From the NCBI RefSeq assembly GCF_002305855.1, contig NZ_CP022163.1:9553765-9617764 (forward strand): 64,000 nucleotides of DNA. The letters run 5' to 3'. The notes under the pieces are model-generated. The model saw nothing but the letters and a program-made list of their open reading frames with translations, searched no databases and was not told where the DNA came from. This document shows, piece by piece, positions 25,915 to 34,643 of this stretch. A program made the position numbers and the translations under genes. This DNA comes from Melittangium boletus DSM 14713 (GTDB taxonomy: Bacteria; Myxococcota; Myxococcia; Myxococcales; Myxococcaceae). The first letter of the stretch is position 1. Every line of letters begins with the position of its first letter.

Positions 25915-26050
25915 CGTCGAGCCGTACCGCTCCCGAGCATCGGTCCGAACCTCCCTGGTTACGTCCCTCTCGCCCGGGCGGGGCCAGGCTGCCCGTGCAG
26001 GGGACCGGCCAGAGGGCAAAGCGTCGATACGGGAAGAAGAAGCATCGATA

Positions 26051-26224
26051 ATGCTGGACACACTCGCCAGGTGGACGGATCGAATGAAGCGGGCGGATGT
26101 GATCCGCGACGCCTTGGCCGTTTATGAGGCCCTGGTGAGACGAGCCAGGGATGGCAGTTACCTGGATGAAGTGTTCTCCTTGTCCATGCAGCCCTCCTGT
26201 CGTGACGACCGGCTGCCGAAGTAG
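26051..26224 (+). CDS. Small ribbon-helix-helix-like protein, possibly a fragment
   Basis: 57 residues. LDTLARWTDRMKRADVIRDALAVYEALVRRARDG closely follows the two-helix core of CopG/RHH antitoxin-type regulators (usual pattern LD.LA..TG.SRA.VIR.AL..Y). The DNA-contact beta strand normally before it is missing, because upstream codons do not match, so the protein may be truncated or act only as a dimer partner. The last about 20 residues are antisense to the small gene at 26158-26301. No toxin gene is adjacent. Confidence 0.5.
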   Translation: MLDTLARWTDRMKRADVIRDALAVYEALVRRARDGSYLDEVFSLSMQPSCRDDRLPK

Positions 26225-26301
26225 TAACCGGCGGCGCTGGCCACGATGGTGATCATGGGGGCGACCACGATGGTCGCGAAGTCCTTTGGACAGAGCGTCA
26301 C
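26158..26301 (-). CDS. Micro-protein with one membrane segment, coupled to the histidine kinase
   Basis: 47 residues. GTG 26301 overlaps the kinase stop by four bases (GTGA), the same coupling used by many real gene pairs in this window. A single hydrophobic stretch ATIVVAPMITIVASAAGYYFG is followed by a basic, polar tail (SRSSRQEG). Third codon positions are about 80% GC. It could anchor or modulate the otherwise soluble kinase. It overlaps the RHH-like gene on the other strand by 67 bases. Confidence 0.55.
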   Translation of the reverse strand: MTLCPKDFATIVVAPMITIVASAAGYYFGSRSSRQEGCMDKENTSSR

Positions 26302-27425
26302 ACTCCAGGGGAAGTCTCCGCGAGACCCTCGCTCAGCCCCTCCCGCGAGTGCACGACCCAAGGCAGGTGGAGAGAGAAGGTGCTCCCCTGGCCTTCTTCA
26401 CTCTCCACCTCCAGGGATCCGCCCTGCGCCACAGCGGCACGGAAGGCGATACTCAAGCCCAGTCCAAATCCACCGGGTTGCCCGGGCCGCACGGGCCGGA
26501 AGAGCTCCCGCTGACGCTCGGGAGCGATACCAGGGCCAGAGTCCTTCACCTTGAACACCACGCCGTCCTCGTGCGGCTCCACGGTGACGTGCACAAAACC
26601 CTTGTCTGTGTATTTGATGGCGTTCTGAATGAGATTGCCGAGCGCGTCCACCAGCAGGTCTCGATCCACATACATGCGCGCGGAGTGTTTCGCGGAGACC
26701 TCGAGCAACAACCCCTTGCGGCGGGCCTCGTGCTCGTAGTCAGCGACAATCTGGTCAATGACCTGGGCCGGGTCGAGGAGCTCCGCGTGGACGGGCAACT
26801 CCTCGGGACTGAAGCGCTCCATGCGGAGGATACCGTCGACCAGGCGGCTGAGTCGGGCCACCGTGCCGCGCAGCCGCTCCACGGACCGAACGTCCGGCAC
26901 GCCTTTGGTTCGCTCCAGCTGCTGGACATAAAGACTCAGGGTGGAAACGGGGGTGCGCAACTGGTGGGCGATGCCCGCCACGTGCTCCGAGCGCTCACGG
27001 GCCACCTGCTCGGCCTGGTACTTGGCGAACCGGCGCGCCGACTCGGCGGCGAGTTCGAAGATGGCGATGGAGAAGAACGAGTAGTCCTGGACCGACACCT
27101 GCTCGCCCCGCTCTTCAAGCCAGGCACGAACCTCCTCGATGACATAAGCGTATTCGCGCACCACCTCATCGATGGGCACTTCATCGCGCACCCGCTGCTC
27201 GGGGTCTAGCCGTCCGTGCTGCGCCCATAATTCCCGAGGGGACGCCGTGGAAGAACCGCCTTTGCGGATCGCCTCGCCAATGGCCTGGAGTTGGATGGCG
27301 AGGTGGTTCTTGAGCACGGCCTCCGACAGGTCCGGGCGCACGGCCCCCTCCCGGCGCCATCGCTCGTACCACCGACGCTCTATCTCCTCATGGTGTTCAT
27401 GGAGCAAGTCACCGAGTTGACCCAT
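26298..27425 (-). CDS. RsbRD-like sensor histidine kinase
   Basis: 375 residues and no membrane span. The N-terminal about 145 residues are all-helical (LHEHHEEIERRWYERWRREG...), resembling RsbR/RsbRD-type globin-fold sensors. The kinase core has the H box GIAHQLRTPVSTL (about 158), N box NLIQNAIKYT, DSGPGIAPERQ and FGLGLSIAF. There is no receiver or regulator next door, so it is an orphan kinase apart from the 47-residue coupled product. The stop is at 26298. Confidence 0.88.
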   Translation of the reverse strand: MGQLGDLLHEHHEEIERRWYERWRREGAVRPDLSEAVLKNHLAIQLQAIGEAIRKGGSSTASPRELWAQHGRLDPEQRVRDEVPIDEVVREYAYVIEEVRAWLEERGEQVSVQDYSFFSIAIFELAAESARRFAKYQAEQVARERSEHVAGIAHQLRTPVSTLSLYVQQLERTKGVPDVRSVERLRGTVARLSRLVDGILRMERFSPEELPVHAELLDPAQVIDQIVADYEHEARRKGLLLEVSAKHSARMYVDRDLLVDALGNLIQNAIKYTDKGFVHVTVEPHEDGVVFKVKDSGPGIAPERQRELFRPVRPGQPGGFGLGLSIAFRAAVAQGGSLEVESEEGQGSTFSLHLPWVVHSREGLSEGLAETSPGV

Positions 27426-27640
27426 CTCTCACCATCCCCTGGGCGCATCACCCCCAAAGTGAAAGATGAGGACTGCCCACCCGGCTGGCCACACCTCGTG
27501 GGCTGCTTCTCCGCACGAGGAGCAGTCGACCGAGCCTTCTCGAAGGCCGGTGTCAGGAGGAGCGTCCAGCGTCCGCGTGTCCTGATTGGCGCACAAGGCC
27601 CCCCCGTGCCTCGAATCGAGCCTGGACAGGGAGCCCGGAT

Positions 27641-28984
27641 TCAGGCGCCTTCGTCGTCGATGGCGCCTGGCTGGCCGTCCACGTCGATGCCGTCGCGCAA
27701 CAGCTCGGCCCGCTCGGCGCCACGTGCCTGAGTACTCAGTGGGTTCTCATACCAACCCGGATCCGCGTAGCTCGTGAGCCCATCGCGCACCTTGAGCACG
27801 GTGAACATGCCCCCCATGGTGATGCCTCCGTAACGGCCGTGGCCTCCCACCATGGGAATGCTGTTGGCCGGCACGGGCATGCCCATCTCCTCCATGTCAC
27901 CCATGCCGGTGTGCCCCATGGTCATGTAGTCCGGCAGCAGCGCGCGCACCTTCTCATCAAACCCCTCGGGCTTGAGGCCGATGAGGTTGGGCATGCCGTG
28001 TCCCATCTGGTTCATCACGTGGTGGGTCATGTGACAGTGCATGGCCCAGTCCCCGGGCTCGTCCGCGACGAACTCCACGGTGCGCGTGCTGCCCACGGGC
28101 ACCAGCACGGTGGTGTCCGACCATTGAGCGGACTCGGGCACGCGGCCTCCGTCCGTCTCGGTGATGCGGAACTGATAGCCGTGCAGGTGAATGGGGTGGT
28201 GGTCCATGGGCCCCAGGTTGCCCAGCCGGATGCGCACCCGCTGCCCCGTCCTCACCACCATGGGCGCCGTGCCCGGGAAGGCCTTGCCGTTGAGCGTGAG
28301 CAGGTTGAAATCCGTCATCTCGTTCGGGTTGGGCCGCCGCGCCCCCGGGTCCAACTTCCACTCGTGCAGCATGAAGGCGAAGTCCCGGTCCACCTTCGGC
28401 CCCCGAGGCGGCTGGCGCGGATGCACGACGAAGAGCCCCACCATGCCCAGGGCGATCTGCGTCATCTCGTCATGGTGCGAGTGGTACATGAGCGTGCCGG
28501 ACTGGCGCAGGGTGAACTCGTACTGGAACGTCTCCCCCGGTGCGATGGCACGCTGGTTGAGTCCACCCACGCCATCCATCCCGTTGGGCAAGAGCAGCCC
28601 ATGCCAGTGCACCGTGGTGGGCGCGGGCAGCCGGTTGGTGACGTAGAAGCGCACGCGGTCTCCCTCCACCGCCTCGATGAGCGGGCCATGGACGCGGCCG
28701 TTGTAGCCCCAGCAGCGCGCCTGGAGGCCCGGCGCGAACGTGTGCTCCACCTCCTCGGCCACCAGGTGGAAGACCTTCACGCCGTCCACCACCTTCCAGG
28801 GCAGCTTGGAGCCATTCGGCACCACCACCGGCGTATAATCCCGGCCGGGCCTTCCGGGAGGCAGGTGCTTGGGACTCACCTCCGCCCGTGCCTCTCCGGC
28901 CGCCAGCAGCGAGCCTCCCGCGACGCCCAATCCACTGGCGACGAGCAATTGCCGCCGGCTCCACCCCTTCGTGTCCGTGCTCAT
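27641..28984 (-). CDS. Tat-exported multicopper oxidase
   Basis: 447 residues with a twin-arginine signal (GWSRRQLLVASGLGVAGG). Four copper motifs are present: TTVHWHGLL, LMYHSHHDE, HPIHLHGYQ and GDWAMHCHMTHHVMNQMGHGM, so type 1, 2 and 3 sites look complete. A Met/His/Gly-rich stretch (about 320-395) with MGHTGMGDMEEMGM resembles copper-sensing loops of CopA/CueO-type copper oxidases. The ATG overlaps the TolC-like gene stop (ATGA). It probably oxidises Cu(I) in the periplasm as the last gene of a copper-handling operon. Confidence 0.93.
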   Translation of the reverse strand: MSTDTKGWSRRQLLVASGLGVAGGSLLAAGEARAEVSPKHLPPGRPGRDYTPVVVPNGSKLPWKVVDGVKVFHLVAEEVEHTFAPGLQARCWGYNGRVHGPLIEAVEGDRVRFYVTNRLPAPTTVHWHGLLLPNGMDGVGGLNQRAIAPGETFQYEFTLRQSGTLMYHSHHDEMTQIALGMVGLFVVHPRQPPRGPKVDRDFAFMLHEWKLDPGARRPNPNEMTDFNLLTLNGKAFPGTAPMVVRTGQRVRIRLGNLGPMDHHPIHLHGYQFRITETDGGRVPESAQWSDTTVLVPVGSTRTVEFVADEPGDWAMHCHMTHHVMNQMGHGMPNLIGLKPEGFDEKVRALLPDYMTMGHTGMGDMEEMGMPVPANSIPMVGGHGRYGGITMGGMFTVLKVRDGLTSYADPGWYENPLSTQARGAERAELLRDGIDVDGQPGAIDDEGA

Positions 28985-30357
28985 CGTGCCACTCCCGTGT
29001 CGTCATCCGTCAGCCGCCCACCCACCGCGTTCTCCAGCGCGTTCCGGGCGTTCCAGTAGTCCCGCAGCGTCTCCACGTACTCGCGGTAGGTCCGCACCTC
29101 GTCCCGCCGCGCCTCCAGCAGTTGGAAGGGGCTGAGCACCATGGCGTTGTACTGGAGCTGGGATTGCTCCAGGACACGCCGGCGCAGGGGCAGCAACACC
29201 TTCGCGTAGTGCTCCACCAGGTGGCGCGCCGTGCGCGATTCCGCCCCATGCTGGCGCACCTCGGAGCGCGCATCCACGGACAGCTGGGTCAGCCGCCGCT
29301 CCGCCTGACGCCACCGCGCCTCCAGTCCGCCGATGAGCCCCTGGCGCTGGTTGAAGACGGGCAATTCCAGCACCAGGCTCGGGCCGGTGATGTGCAGTCC
29401 CCCACCCTCGCCCCGCTCCGCGTCCACGCCCACCTCCACGGTCCCGAGGAAGCGCGAGCTCCGTGCCAGGGAAACCGATTGCGCGAGCAACGCCACGTCC
29501 TTGCGCGCGGCGTCGATGTCCAACCGGCGCCGCAGCGCCAGCCGCTCGAGCTGTTCGAAGGACGGCTCCTCCGCGGAGGGTTCCCTCAGGGGCTCGCTCA
29601 CCGTCCACTCCGTGTTCTCGCCCCACAGGCCCAGCAACCGGTTCATCCGCTCGCGCTGCTCGACGAGCGCCAGTTCCTCGCGGGCCAGGCCCACGCGCGC
29701 CTCCTGCCAGGCGGTGCGGATGACGGCCAGGTCCAGCTCGGGGATGTTGCCGGCCTCGTGCTGCATCCGCGCCAGCTCGGCCGAGGCCTCGAAGACGGCC
29801 ACGAGCTTCGTCTGGTAGCGCAGCAACTCCTCCGCCGCCTGGACGGCGGTATAGGCCTCGCGCGTCTGGGCCACCATCGCCAGCGCCTCGTGAGCGGTGC
29901 GCAGCACATCCGCGTCGAATTGTTGCTGGGCGATCCGCTTGCGCGCCGGGAGCAGGAAGAGATCGAGCAGCCCCTGCACGAGCGAGAACTCGACATCGAG
30001 CCCGAGCGTGGGCGACCGGGGAAAGCGAACGGACGCGCCGAGCGAGGGATTGCTCAGCAGACCCGCCTCCACCAGTTCCGCCTGGGAAATCCCCAGCGCC
30101 TCATAGGAGGCCTGGAGACCCGGACTGTTCATGAGCGCGATGCGCACCGCTTCCTCGCGCGAGAGGCCGTCACGCAGCAACTCGCGGACCTGATCGCGCA
30201 CGGCTTCGTCCGAGGGCGAACCCCGCTCCCAGCCGGTGGACACCGACACCCGCTCGTGCACGAGCGCCCCGAGTTCCGCATGCCCCCGCTCGGGAGACAT
30301 CGTCGCGCATCCAGCGGCCCCCAGACACAGGGCCAACAGGAAGGAGAGGCGGTTCAC
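28981..30357 (-). CDS. TolC-family outer-membrane efflux lipoprotein
   Basis: 458 residues. The signal ends in the lipobox LGAAGCATMS. The two-repeat, helix-rich OEP pattern is clear: SREEAVRIALMNSPGLQASYEALGISQAELVEAGLLSNPSLGASVRFP and later PSLVLELPVFNQRQGLIGGLEARWRQAE. GTG 30357 overlaps the upstream stop (GTGA). Such channels normally work with RND pumps and adaptor proteins, but none is encoded here, so the partner must be elsewhere. With the copper oxidase and the metal-binding lipoprotein, the cargo is probably copper or another metal. Confidence 0.9.
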   Translation of the reverse strand: MNRLSFLLALCLGAAGCATMSPERGHAELGALVHERVSVSTGWERGSPSDEAVRDQVRELLRDGLSREEAVRIALMNSPGLQASYEALGISQAELVEAGLLSNPSLGASVRFPRSPTLGLDVEFSLVQGLLDLFLLPARKRIAQQQFDADVLRTAHEALAMVAQTREAYTAVQAAEELLRYQTKLVAVFEASAELARMQHEAGNIPELDLAVIRTAWQEARVGLAREELALVEQRERMNRLLGLWGENTEWTVSEPLREPSAEEPSFEQLERLALRRRLDIDAARKDVALLAQSVSLARSSRFLGTVEVGVDAERGEGGGLHITGPSLVLELPVFNQRQGLIGGLEARWRQAERRLTQLSVDARSEVRQHGAESRTARHLVEHYAKVLLPLRRRVLEQSQLQYNAMVLSPFQLLEARRDEVRTYREYVETLRDYWNARNALENAVGGRLTDDDTGVAR

Positions 30358-30749
30358 GGGGAACCCCTCTCGGCGGAGGCCTCGCCCCCATGACCCTGGG
30401 AGTGCGCTGGGCCGTGGTGGTCGTGGGAAGCCCCCTGGGAAACGAGCTTCATGCCGCACTTCGGGCAGCGCGCTGGCGAGTGGGACGTGACGTCCGGGTG
30501 CATGGGGCACACGTAGCCCGCCTGGGACGGCGTGCCACCGTCCGAGGCCGGGGAGGACGGCCCTGGCGCGGGTCTGGGCGGAGGGGCCGCTCCCGAGGGC
30601 GCCAGGGCGGTCAGGATGCGTGGGGGTGAGACGGGGGCCTCCGGATTGGAGGCATCCCACAAGGAAGGAACACGCTCGGCGCCATGCAAGGCGCACGCGG
30701 ACAGACCGAGCGCCAGCGCGCTCGCCGCGAACTTCATCGGAAAAGACAT
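30354..30749 (-). CDS. Heavy-metal-binding lipoprotein
   Basis: 131 residues. A lipobox (GLSACALHG) ends the signal, then a Pro/Ala-rich linker leads to the heavy-metal-binding motif YVCPMHPDVTSHSPARCPKCGMKLV (seen also in CusB and copper ATPases), with Cys, Met and His ligands and a His-rich tail SHDHHGPAHSQGHGG. It probably buffers or hands over copper in the periplasm. It overlaps the TolC-like gene by four bases. ATG 30749 is chosen over a nearby in-frame ATG 30737. Confidence 0.88.
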   Translation of the reverse strand: MSFPMKFAASALALGLSACALHGAERVPSLWDASNPEAPVSPPRILTALAPSGAAPPPRPAPGPSSPASDGGTPSQAGYVCPMHPDVTSHSPARCPKCGMKLVSQGASHDHHGPAHSQGHGGEASAERGSP

Positions 30750-30857
30750 GGTCTTCGCTCTGCGAAAGGGAGGATTCGAGCCAGGGACACGGGGACACAC
30801 GCCTCGCATGGCCGTGAAGGCACGCAGCCCCTCACGGTCCTGGAGACGGGAACCGGC

Positions 30858-31238
30858 TCAAATCAGCAACTGACGCAGGGAGAGGAACAGCCGTTCACGG
30901 GGAGGCGGATCATGCCCGGCGCGGATGCGGGGTCCCGGCTGAGCCAGGAGCACGGGCACGGTCCACTCGGCCTCGCCCGGCAGCGCGACCCAGTACACCT
31001 GGGAGGGCGCATCGAGCGGGGTGGGCAACACTCCACCGAGATCCACCGGATGGCCCTGGCGCAGCTCGCAGCAGTCCTGGGCGAGGAGCCGCGCGTCCTG
31101 AAGCTGCTCCTTTTCCGGACAGGACGCACAGGGTGCGACACGCCGTCCCGAGTACCGGCACACCCGCTCCACCCCGCCTGGAAGGGCGGCCTGCACCCAG
31201 ACGAGCAGGGCGAAGACGAGGGCGGTGAAGCGGAGCAT
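30858..31238 (-). CDS. Exported Cys-rich protein of unknown function
   Basis: 126 residues, the first gene of the copper operon. The N-terminal LRFTALVFALLVWVQAALPGG is a signal or anchor, followed by a cysteine cluster (C-x5-6-C..CASC...DCC, about 30-65) that could bind metal, then a beta-rich, Pro-rich tail. No family is recognised; role in copper handling is inferred from position. The ATG is at 31238, with the divergent MFS gene 125 bases away. Confidence 0.7.
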   Translation of the reverse strand: MLRFTALVFALLVWVQAALPGGVERVCRYSGRRVAPCASCPEKEQLQDARLLAQDCCELRQGHPVDLGGVLPTPLDAPSQVYWVALPGEAEWTVPVLLAQPGPRIRAGHDPPPRERLFLSLRQLLI

Positions 31239-31363
31239 CACGCCCCATGAACTACCTCTCCATGAATGGACCTGCAAGTGTCCCCGTGTCACCCCGCTCC
31301 GCGAGGAGCCAGCCGGCCCCCCCTGCGCGCCCCCTTCCGGAAGGTGCTAGGACCTCCGGAGCC

Positions 31364-32626
31364 ATGCCCGATCCGACTCCGCCCGAGACTCCGCGCCGCG
31401 CCGCGCTGGTCTTCATCTTCGTCACCGTGCTGCTCGACATCCTCGCCATGGGGATGATCCTCCCGGTGCTGCCGCGGATCGTCATGGGCTTCATGGGCGG
31501 AGAGCCGGGAAGGGGCGCCGAGGTCTTCGGCCTGTTCTCCACGATCTGGGCGCTCATGCAGTTCATCTTCTCGCCGGTGCTCGGCGCGCTGTCGGACCAG
31601 TACGGCCGGCGCCGGGTCATCCTGCTGTCCAACACGTGCATGGGGCTGAACTACATCCTGCTGGCGCTGGCGCCGTCCCTGGGCTGGTTGCTCCTGGGCC
31701 GCGTCGTGGCGGGCATCACCTCGGCGAGCATCAGCACGGCGAGCGCCTACATCGCGGACGTGACGCCGAGTGACAAGCGCGCCGCGGGCTTCGGCATGCT
31801 CGGGGCGGCGATCGGCGTGGGCTTCGTGCTCGGGCCGGCGATGGGAGGACTCCTGGGCGGAATGGATCCCCGCCTGCCCTTCTGGGTCGCGGCGGGACTG
31901 AGCCTGGGCAACGCGATGTACGGCCTGTTCGTGCTGCCCGAGTCCCTGCCGATCGAACGGCGCCGGCGCTTCGAGTGGCGGCGCGCCAACCCGGTGGCGG
32001 CGCTGCTGCGGCTGCGCGCCAGCGGCGAGGTGCTGGGGCTCGCGACCGTGCACTTCCTGCACAACCTGGCCCACACCGCCCTGCCCAGTGTGTTCGTCCT
32101 CTACGCGAGCTATCGCTTCGGCTGGGACGAGCGCGCCGTGGGGCTCACCCTGGGGGGCTCGGGGGTATTCACCATGGTGATCCAGGGCGGGCTGGTGAAG
32201 CCCGTGGTCAATCGCCTGGGGGAGCGGCGCACGCTGATGATGGGCCTGTCGTTCGGCATCCTGGGGTTCGCCACCTATGGACTGGCCACCAGTCCCCTCG
32301 TCTTCTGCGCGCTGGGGCTGCCCATCATGGGCCTGTGGGGATTCTTCTCCCCGGCGTCACAGGGATTGATGACGCGCCGGGTGCCTCCCTCGGAGCAGGG
32401 ACAATTCCAGGGCACGCTCTCGAGCCTGATGGGCATCGCGGGGATGATCGGTCCCGCGCTCTTCACGCAAACCTTCGCGGCGGCCATCGCTCCGGAGCGG
32501 GGGGTGCACCAGCCCGGAGCGCCCTTCCTGCTCGCGTCGCTGCTGCTGGTGCTCGCCCTGGGCCTGGCGGTGCGGGCCACCCAACCGAGCCGCGAGGCGG
32601 TGCCCACCACCAGCCCCGTCGGATGA
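31364..32626 (+). CDS. MFS transporter, TetA/TCR-like drug exporter family
   Basis: 420 residues with 12 hydrophobic segments. The TM1 motif LLDILAMGMILPVLPRI and the loop GALSDQYGRRRVIL are typical of tetracycline/H+ antiporters and related 14-residue signature proteins. ATG 31364 gives the usual short basic N-terminus; an upstream frame extension has no membrane character. It ends ten bases from the convergent SDR gene. Substrate is not predictable, and tetracycline resistance should not be assumed. Confidence 0.88.
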   Translation: MPDPTPPETPRRAALVFIFVTVLLDILAMGMILPVLPRIVMGFMGGEPGRGAEVFGLFSTIWALMQFIFSPVLGALSDQYGRRRVILLSNTCMGLNYILLALAPSLGWLLLGRVVAGITSASISTASAYIADVTPSDKRAAGFGMLGAAIGVGFVLGPAMGGLLGGMDPRLPFWVAAGLSLGNAMYGLFVLPESLPIERRRRFEWRRANPVAALLRLRASGEVLGLATVHFLHNLAHTALPSVFVLYASYRFGWDERAVGLTLGGSGVFTMVIQGGLVKPVVNRLGERRTLMMGLSFGILGFATYGLATSPLVFCALGLPIMGLWGFFSPASQGLMTRRVPPSEQGQFQGTLSSLMGIAGMIGPALFTQTFAAAIAPERGVHQPGAPFLLASLLLVLALGLAVRATQPSREAVPTTSPVG

Positions 32627-32636
32627 AGCAACGCCC

Positions 32637-33413
32637 TCAGGGCTCGTTGAGCACGCGGCCTTCCATGCCACCGGCCACGGTGATGACCTCGCCGGTGACG
32701 TGGCCGGAGACGCGATCGGACGCGAGGGACACGACGGTCCGGGCGACATCCTCGGGGCGGCCCAGCTTGCGCAGCGGCATGGTGCGCGTCACCCGGTGGA
32801 TGAACGCGGCGTCACCGAGCTTGTCCTGGTTGCGAGGCACCGCCGTCCATCCCGGGCACACGGTGTTCACCCGGCCGAGCGGTGCGATGCGCGCGATCTC
32901 GTTCTTGAGGCTCTTGAGGAAGCCGCCCGCGAGCGCGCTCTTGGCCGCCGCGTAGTCCGAGTGCCCCGCTTCACCGAAGAGGCCCGCCGTGGAGGCGATG
33001 ATGACGATGTTGCCCGTGCCCGTGGTCTCCACGTGGCGCAGGAAGGCGCGGCAGCTCAGGAAGACGCTGTCCAGGTTCTCCGCCAGCGTCTGACGCCAGC
33101 GCGCGAGCGACATCGTCCACACGGGCTCGTCGGGAGCCGGCCACACGCCCGCGTTGGCCACCAGCACGTCCAGGCGGCCCAGGGCCTTCACCGCCGAGGG
33201 GACGAGCGCATCCACATCGGACTCGGAGGTGAGGTCCGCGCGAATCGCCACGCCCCCGTGCTCCGCCGCGAGCGCCCGCGCCTTGTCCTCGCTGTGGTGG
33301 TAGTGCACCACCACCTTCGCGCCCTCTTCCGCGAAGGCACGGACCACCGCGCCGCCGATTCCTCCCGCGCCCCCGGTGACGAGGACGCCCTTGCCGCGCA
33401 GCTCCGTGTCCAT
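32637..33413 (-). CDS. Short-chain dehydrogenase/reductase (SDR)
   Basis: 258 residues. Cofactor motif TGGAGGIGGAV, NAG in LVANAGVW, and the catalytic Ser-Tyr-Lys as ASTAGLFGEAGHSDYAAAKSALAG. An Arg-rich turn after the second strand is absent (VVVHYHHSED), so cofactor choice is uncertain. It is the last gene of the lysine-fermentation operon, four bases after kce. It could reduce acetoacetyl-CoA or act on a shunt product; 3-hydroxybutyrate dehydrogenase-like activity is a reasonable guess but not proven. Confidence 0.88.
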   Translation of the reverse strand: MDTELRGKGVLVTGGAGGIGGAVVRAFAEEGAKVVVHYHHSEDKARALAAEHGGVAIRADLTSESDVDALVPSAVKALGRLDVLVANAGVWPAPDEPVWTMSLARWRQTLAENLDSVFLSCRAFLRHVETTGTGNIVIIASTAGLFGEAGHSDYAAAKSALAGGFLKSLKNEIARIAPLGRVNTVCPGWTAVPRNQDKLGDAAFIHRVTRTMPLRKLGRPEDVARTVVSLASDRVSGHVTGEVITVAGGMEGRVLNEP

Positions 33414-33417
33414 CCCG

Positions 33418-34251
33418 CTACACCGAGTCCAGGCGCAACAACTGACGGGCTTGCTGGGGCGTGGCCAGGGTGCGGCCCTTGGCCGTGGCCCGCTTCGCCG
33501 CCTCGGCCACCAGTTCCCAGTTGCCCTTGGCCAGCACGCCCTTGGACACGTAGATGTTGTCCTCGAGCCCCACGCGGGCATTGCCCCCTCGCACCGCCGC
33601 CAGTTCCACGAAGGGCAGCTGGTGACGGCCCACGGCGGCCACCGTCCACGAGCAGCCCTCGGGCAGGGACGCGATCATGAAGTCCAGCGCGTCCTCGCGG
33701 GCCGTCAGGGCCCCGGGCACGCCGAGCACGAAGTCGAAGTGCGCGGGCAGGGAGACGAGTCCCTCCTTCGCCAGGGCCCGCACCTCGTCCACCATGCCCA
33801 CGTCGAAGCACTCCAGCTCCGGCCGGATGCCCAGGTCGCGGATGCGCCGGGCGATGTCGCGCACGAGCGGCCGGGGATTCCAGAAGACGTCGTCTCCGAA
33901 GTTCACCGTGCCCGTGGACAGCGTGGCCATGTCCGGCCGGTCCTCGCCGGTGAGCCGGAGGCCCCCGCAGCGCTCGTCCACGCCCATGCCCACGGCGCCG
34001 CCGGTGGACACCTGGATGAGCACGTCCGTGCGCTTGCGGATGGCGCGGATGGCCGCGCGGAACAGCTCCGTGTCCTGGGACGGCTTGCCCTCCGGCGTGC
34101 GCACGTGCAGGTGCACCATGGCGGCACCGGCCTCGCGGCACTTCACCGCGTCCTCGGCGATCTCCTCGGCGGTGATGGGCAGGTAGGGCGTCTGCTCGCG
34201 CGTCGTCTCCGCGCCGACCATCGCGGCGGTGAGGACCATGGGCGTGCTCAT
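33418..34251 (-). CDS. kce: 3-Keto-5-aminohexanoate cleavage enzyme
   Basis: 277 residues of the BKACE/Kce family, which needs zinc and acetyl-CoA and converts 3-keto-5-aminohexanoate to acetoacetate plus 3-aminobutyryl-CoA. Metal ligands are visible in AAMVHLHVRTPEG (His-x-His) and VGLEDNIY (Glu/Asp region). The start ATG overlaps the kal stop. The order kdd-kamD-x-kamE-kal-kce supports the lysine pathway rather than another BKACE reaction such as carnitine or glycolate variants. Confidence 0.92.
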   Translation of the reverse strand: MSTPMVLTAAMVGAETTREQTPYLPITAEEIAEDAVKCREAGAAMVHLHVRTPEGKPSQDTELFRAAIRAIRKRTDVLIQVSTGGAVGMGVDERCGGLRLTGEDRPDMATLSTGTVNFGDDVFWNPRPLVRDIARRIRDLGIRPELECFDVGMVDEVRALAKEGLVSLPAHFDFVLGVPGALTAREDALDFMIASLPEGCSWTVAAVGRHQLPFVELAAVRGGNARVGLEDNIYVSKGVLAKGNWELVAEAAKRATAKGRTLATPQQARQLLRLDSV

Positions 34252-34643
34252 CGGGCACCCCGCTGCTTGTCCTTGGGGACCACGCAGGTGCCGCTCGCAC
34301 GGCACACCACCACTGGCTCGGCGAGCACGTCCGCCGCCGAGTCGTTCACGTCCGCGCGCGGGCGGATGACCTTGCGCGCCTCGAAGCGCATCTTGCGGGA
34401 GGTGTTGCCCACCTGGATGATCTCGCCTTCCGCCTCGATGAAGTCCCCGGCGTACACGGGCGCGAGGAACTCCACCGAGTCATAGGCGCGGAACAGGCCC
34501 TCGTCGCCGTCCAGGCGGATGCACAGCTCGGTGGCCACGTCGCCGAACAACCCGAGCATCCGGGCCCCGTCCACCAGGTTTCCACCGTAGTGGGCATCAT
34601 GGCTGCTCATGCGCAACCGGATGACCGCCTTCACGTTGCTCAT
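34248..34643 (-). CDS. kal: 3-Aminobutyryl-CoA ammonia lyase
   Basis: 131 residues of a hot-dog fold with the family features RMSSHDAHYGGNLVDGARML and the central FLAPVYAGDFIEAEGEI. It turns 3-aminobutyryl-CoA into crotonyl-CoA and ammonia. Both ends overlap neighbours by four bases, and it is translated together with kamE and kce. Length matches the family. Confidence 0.9.
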   Translation of the reverse strand: MSNVKAVIRLRMSSHDAHYGGNLVDGARMLGLFGDVATELCIRLDGDEGLFRAYDSVEFLAPVYAGDFIEAEGEIIQVGNTSRKMRFEARKVIRPRADVNDSAADVLAEPVVVCRASGTCVVPKDKQRGAR

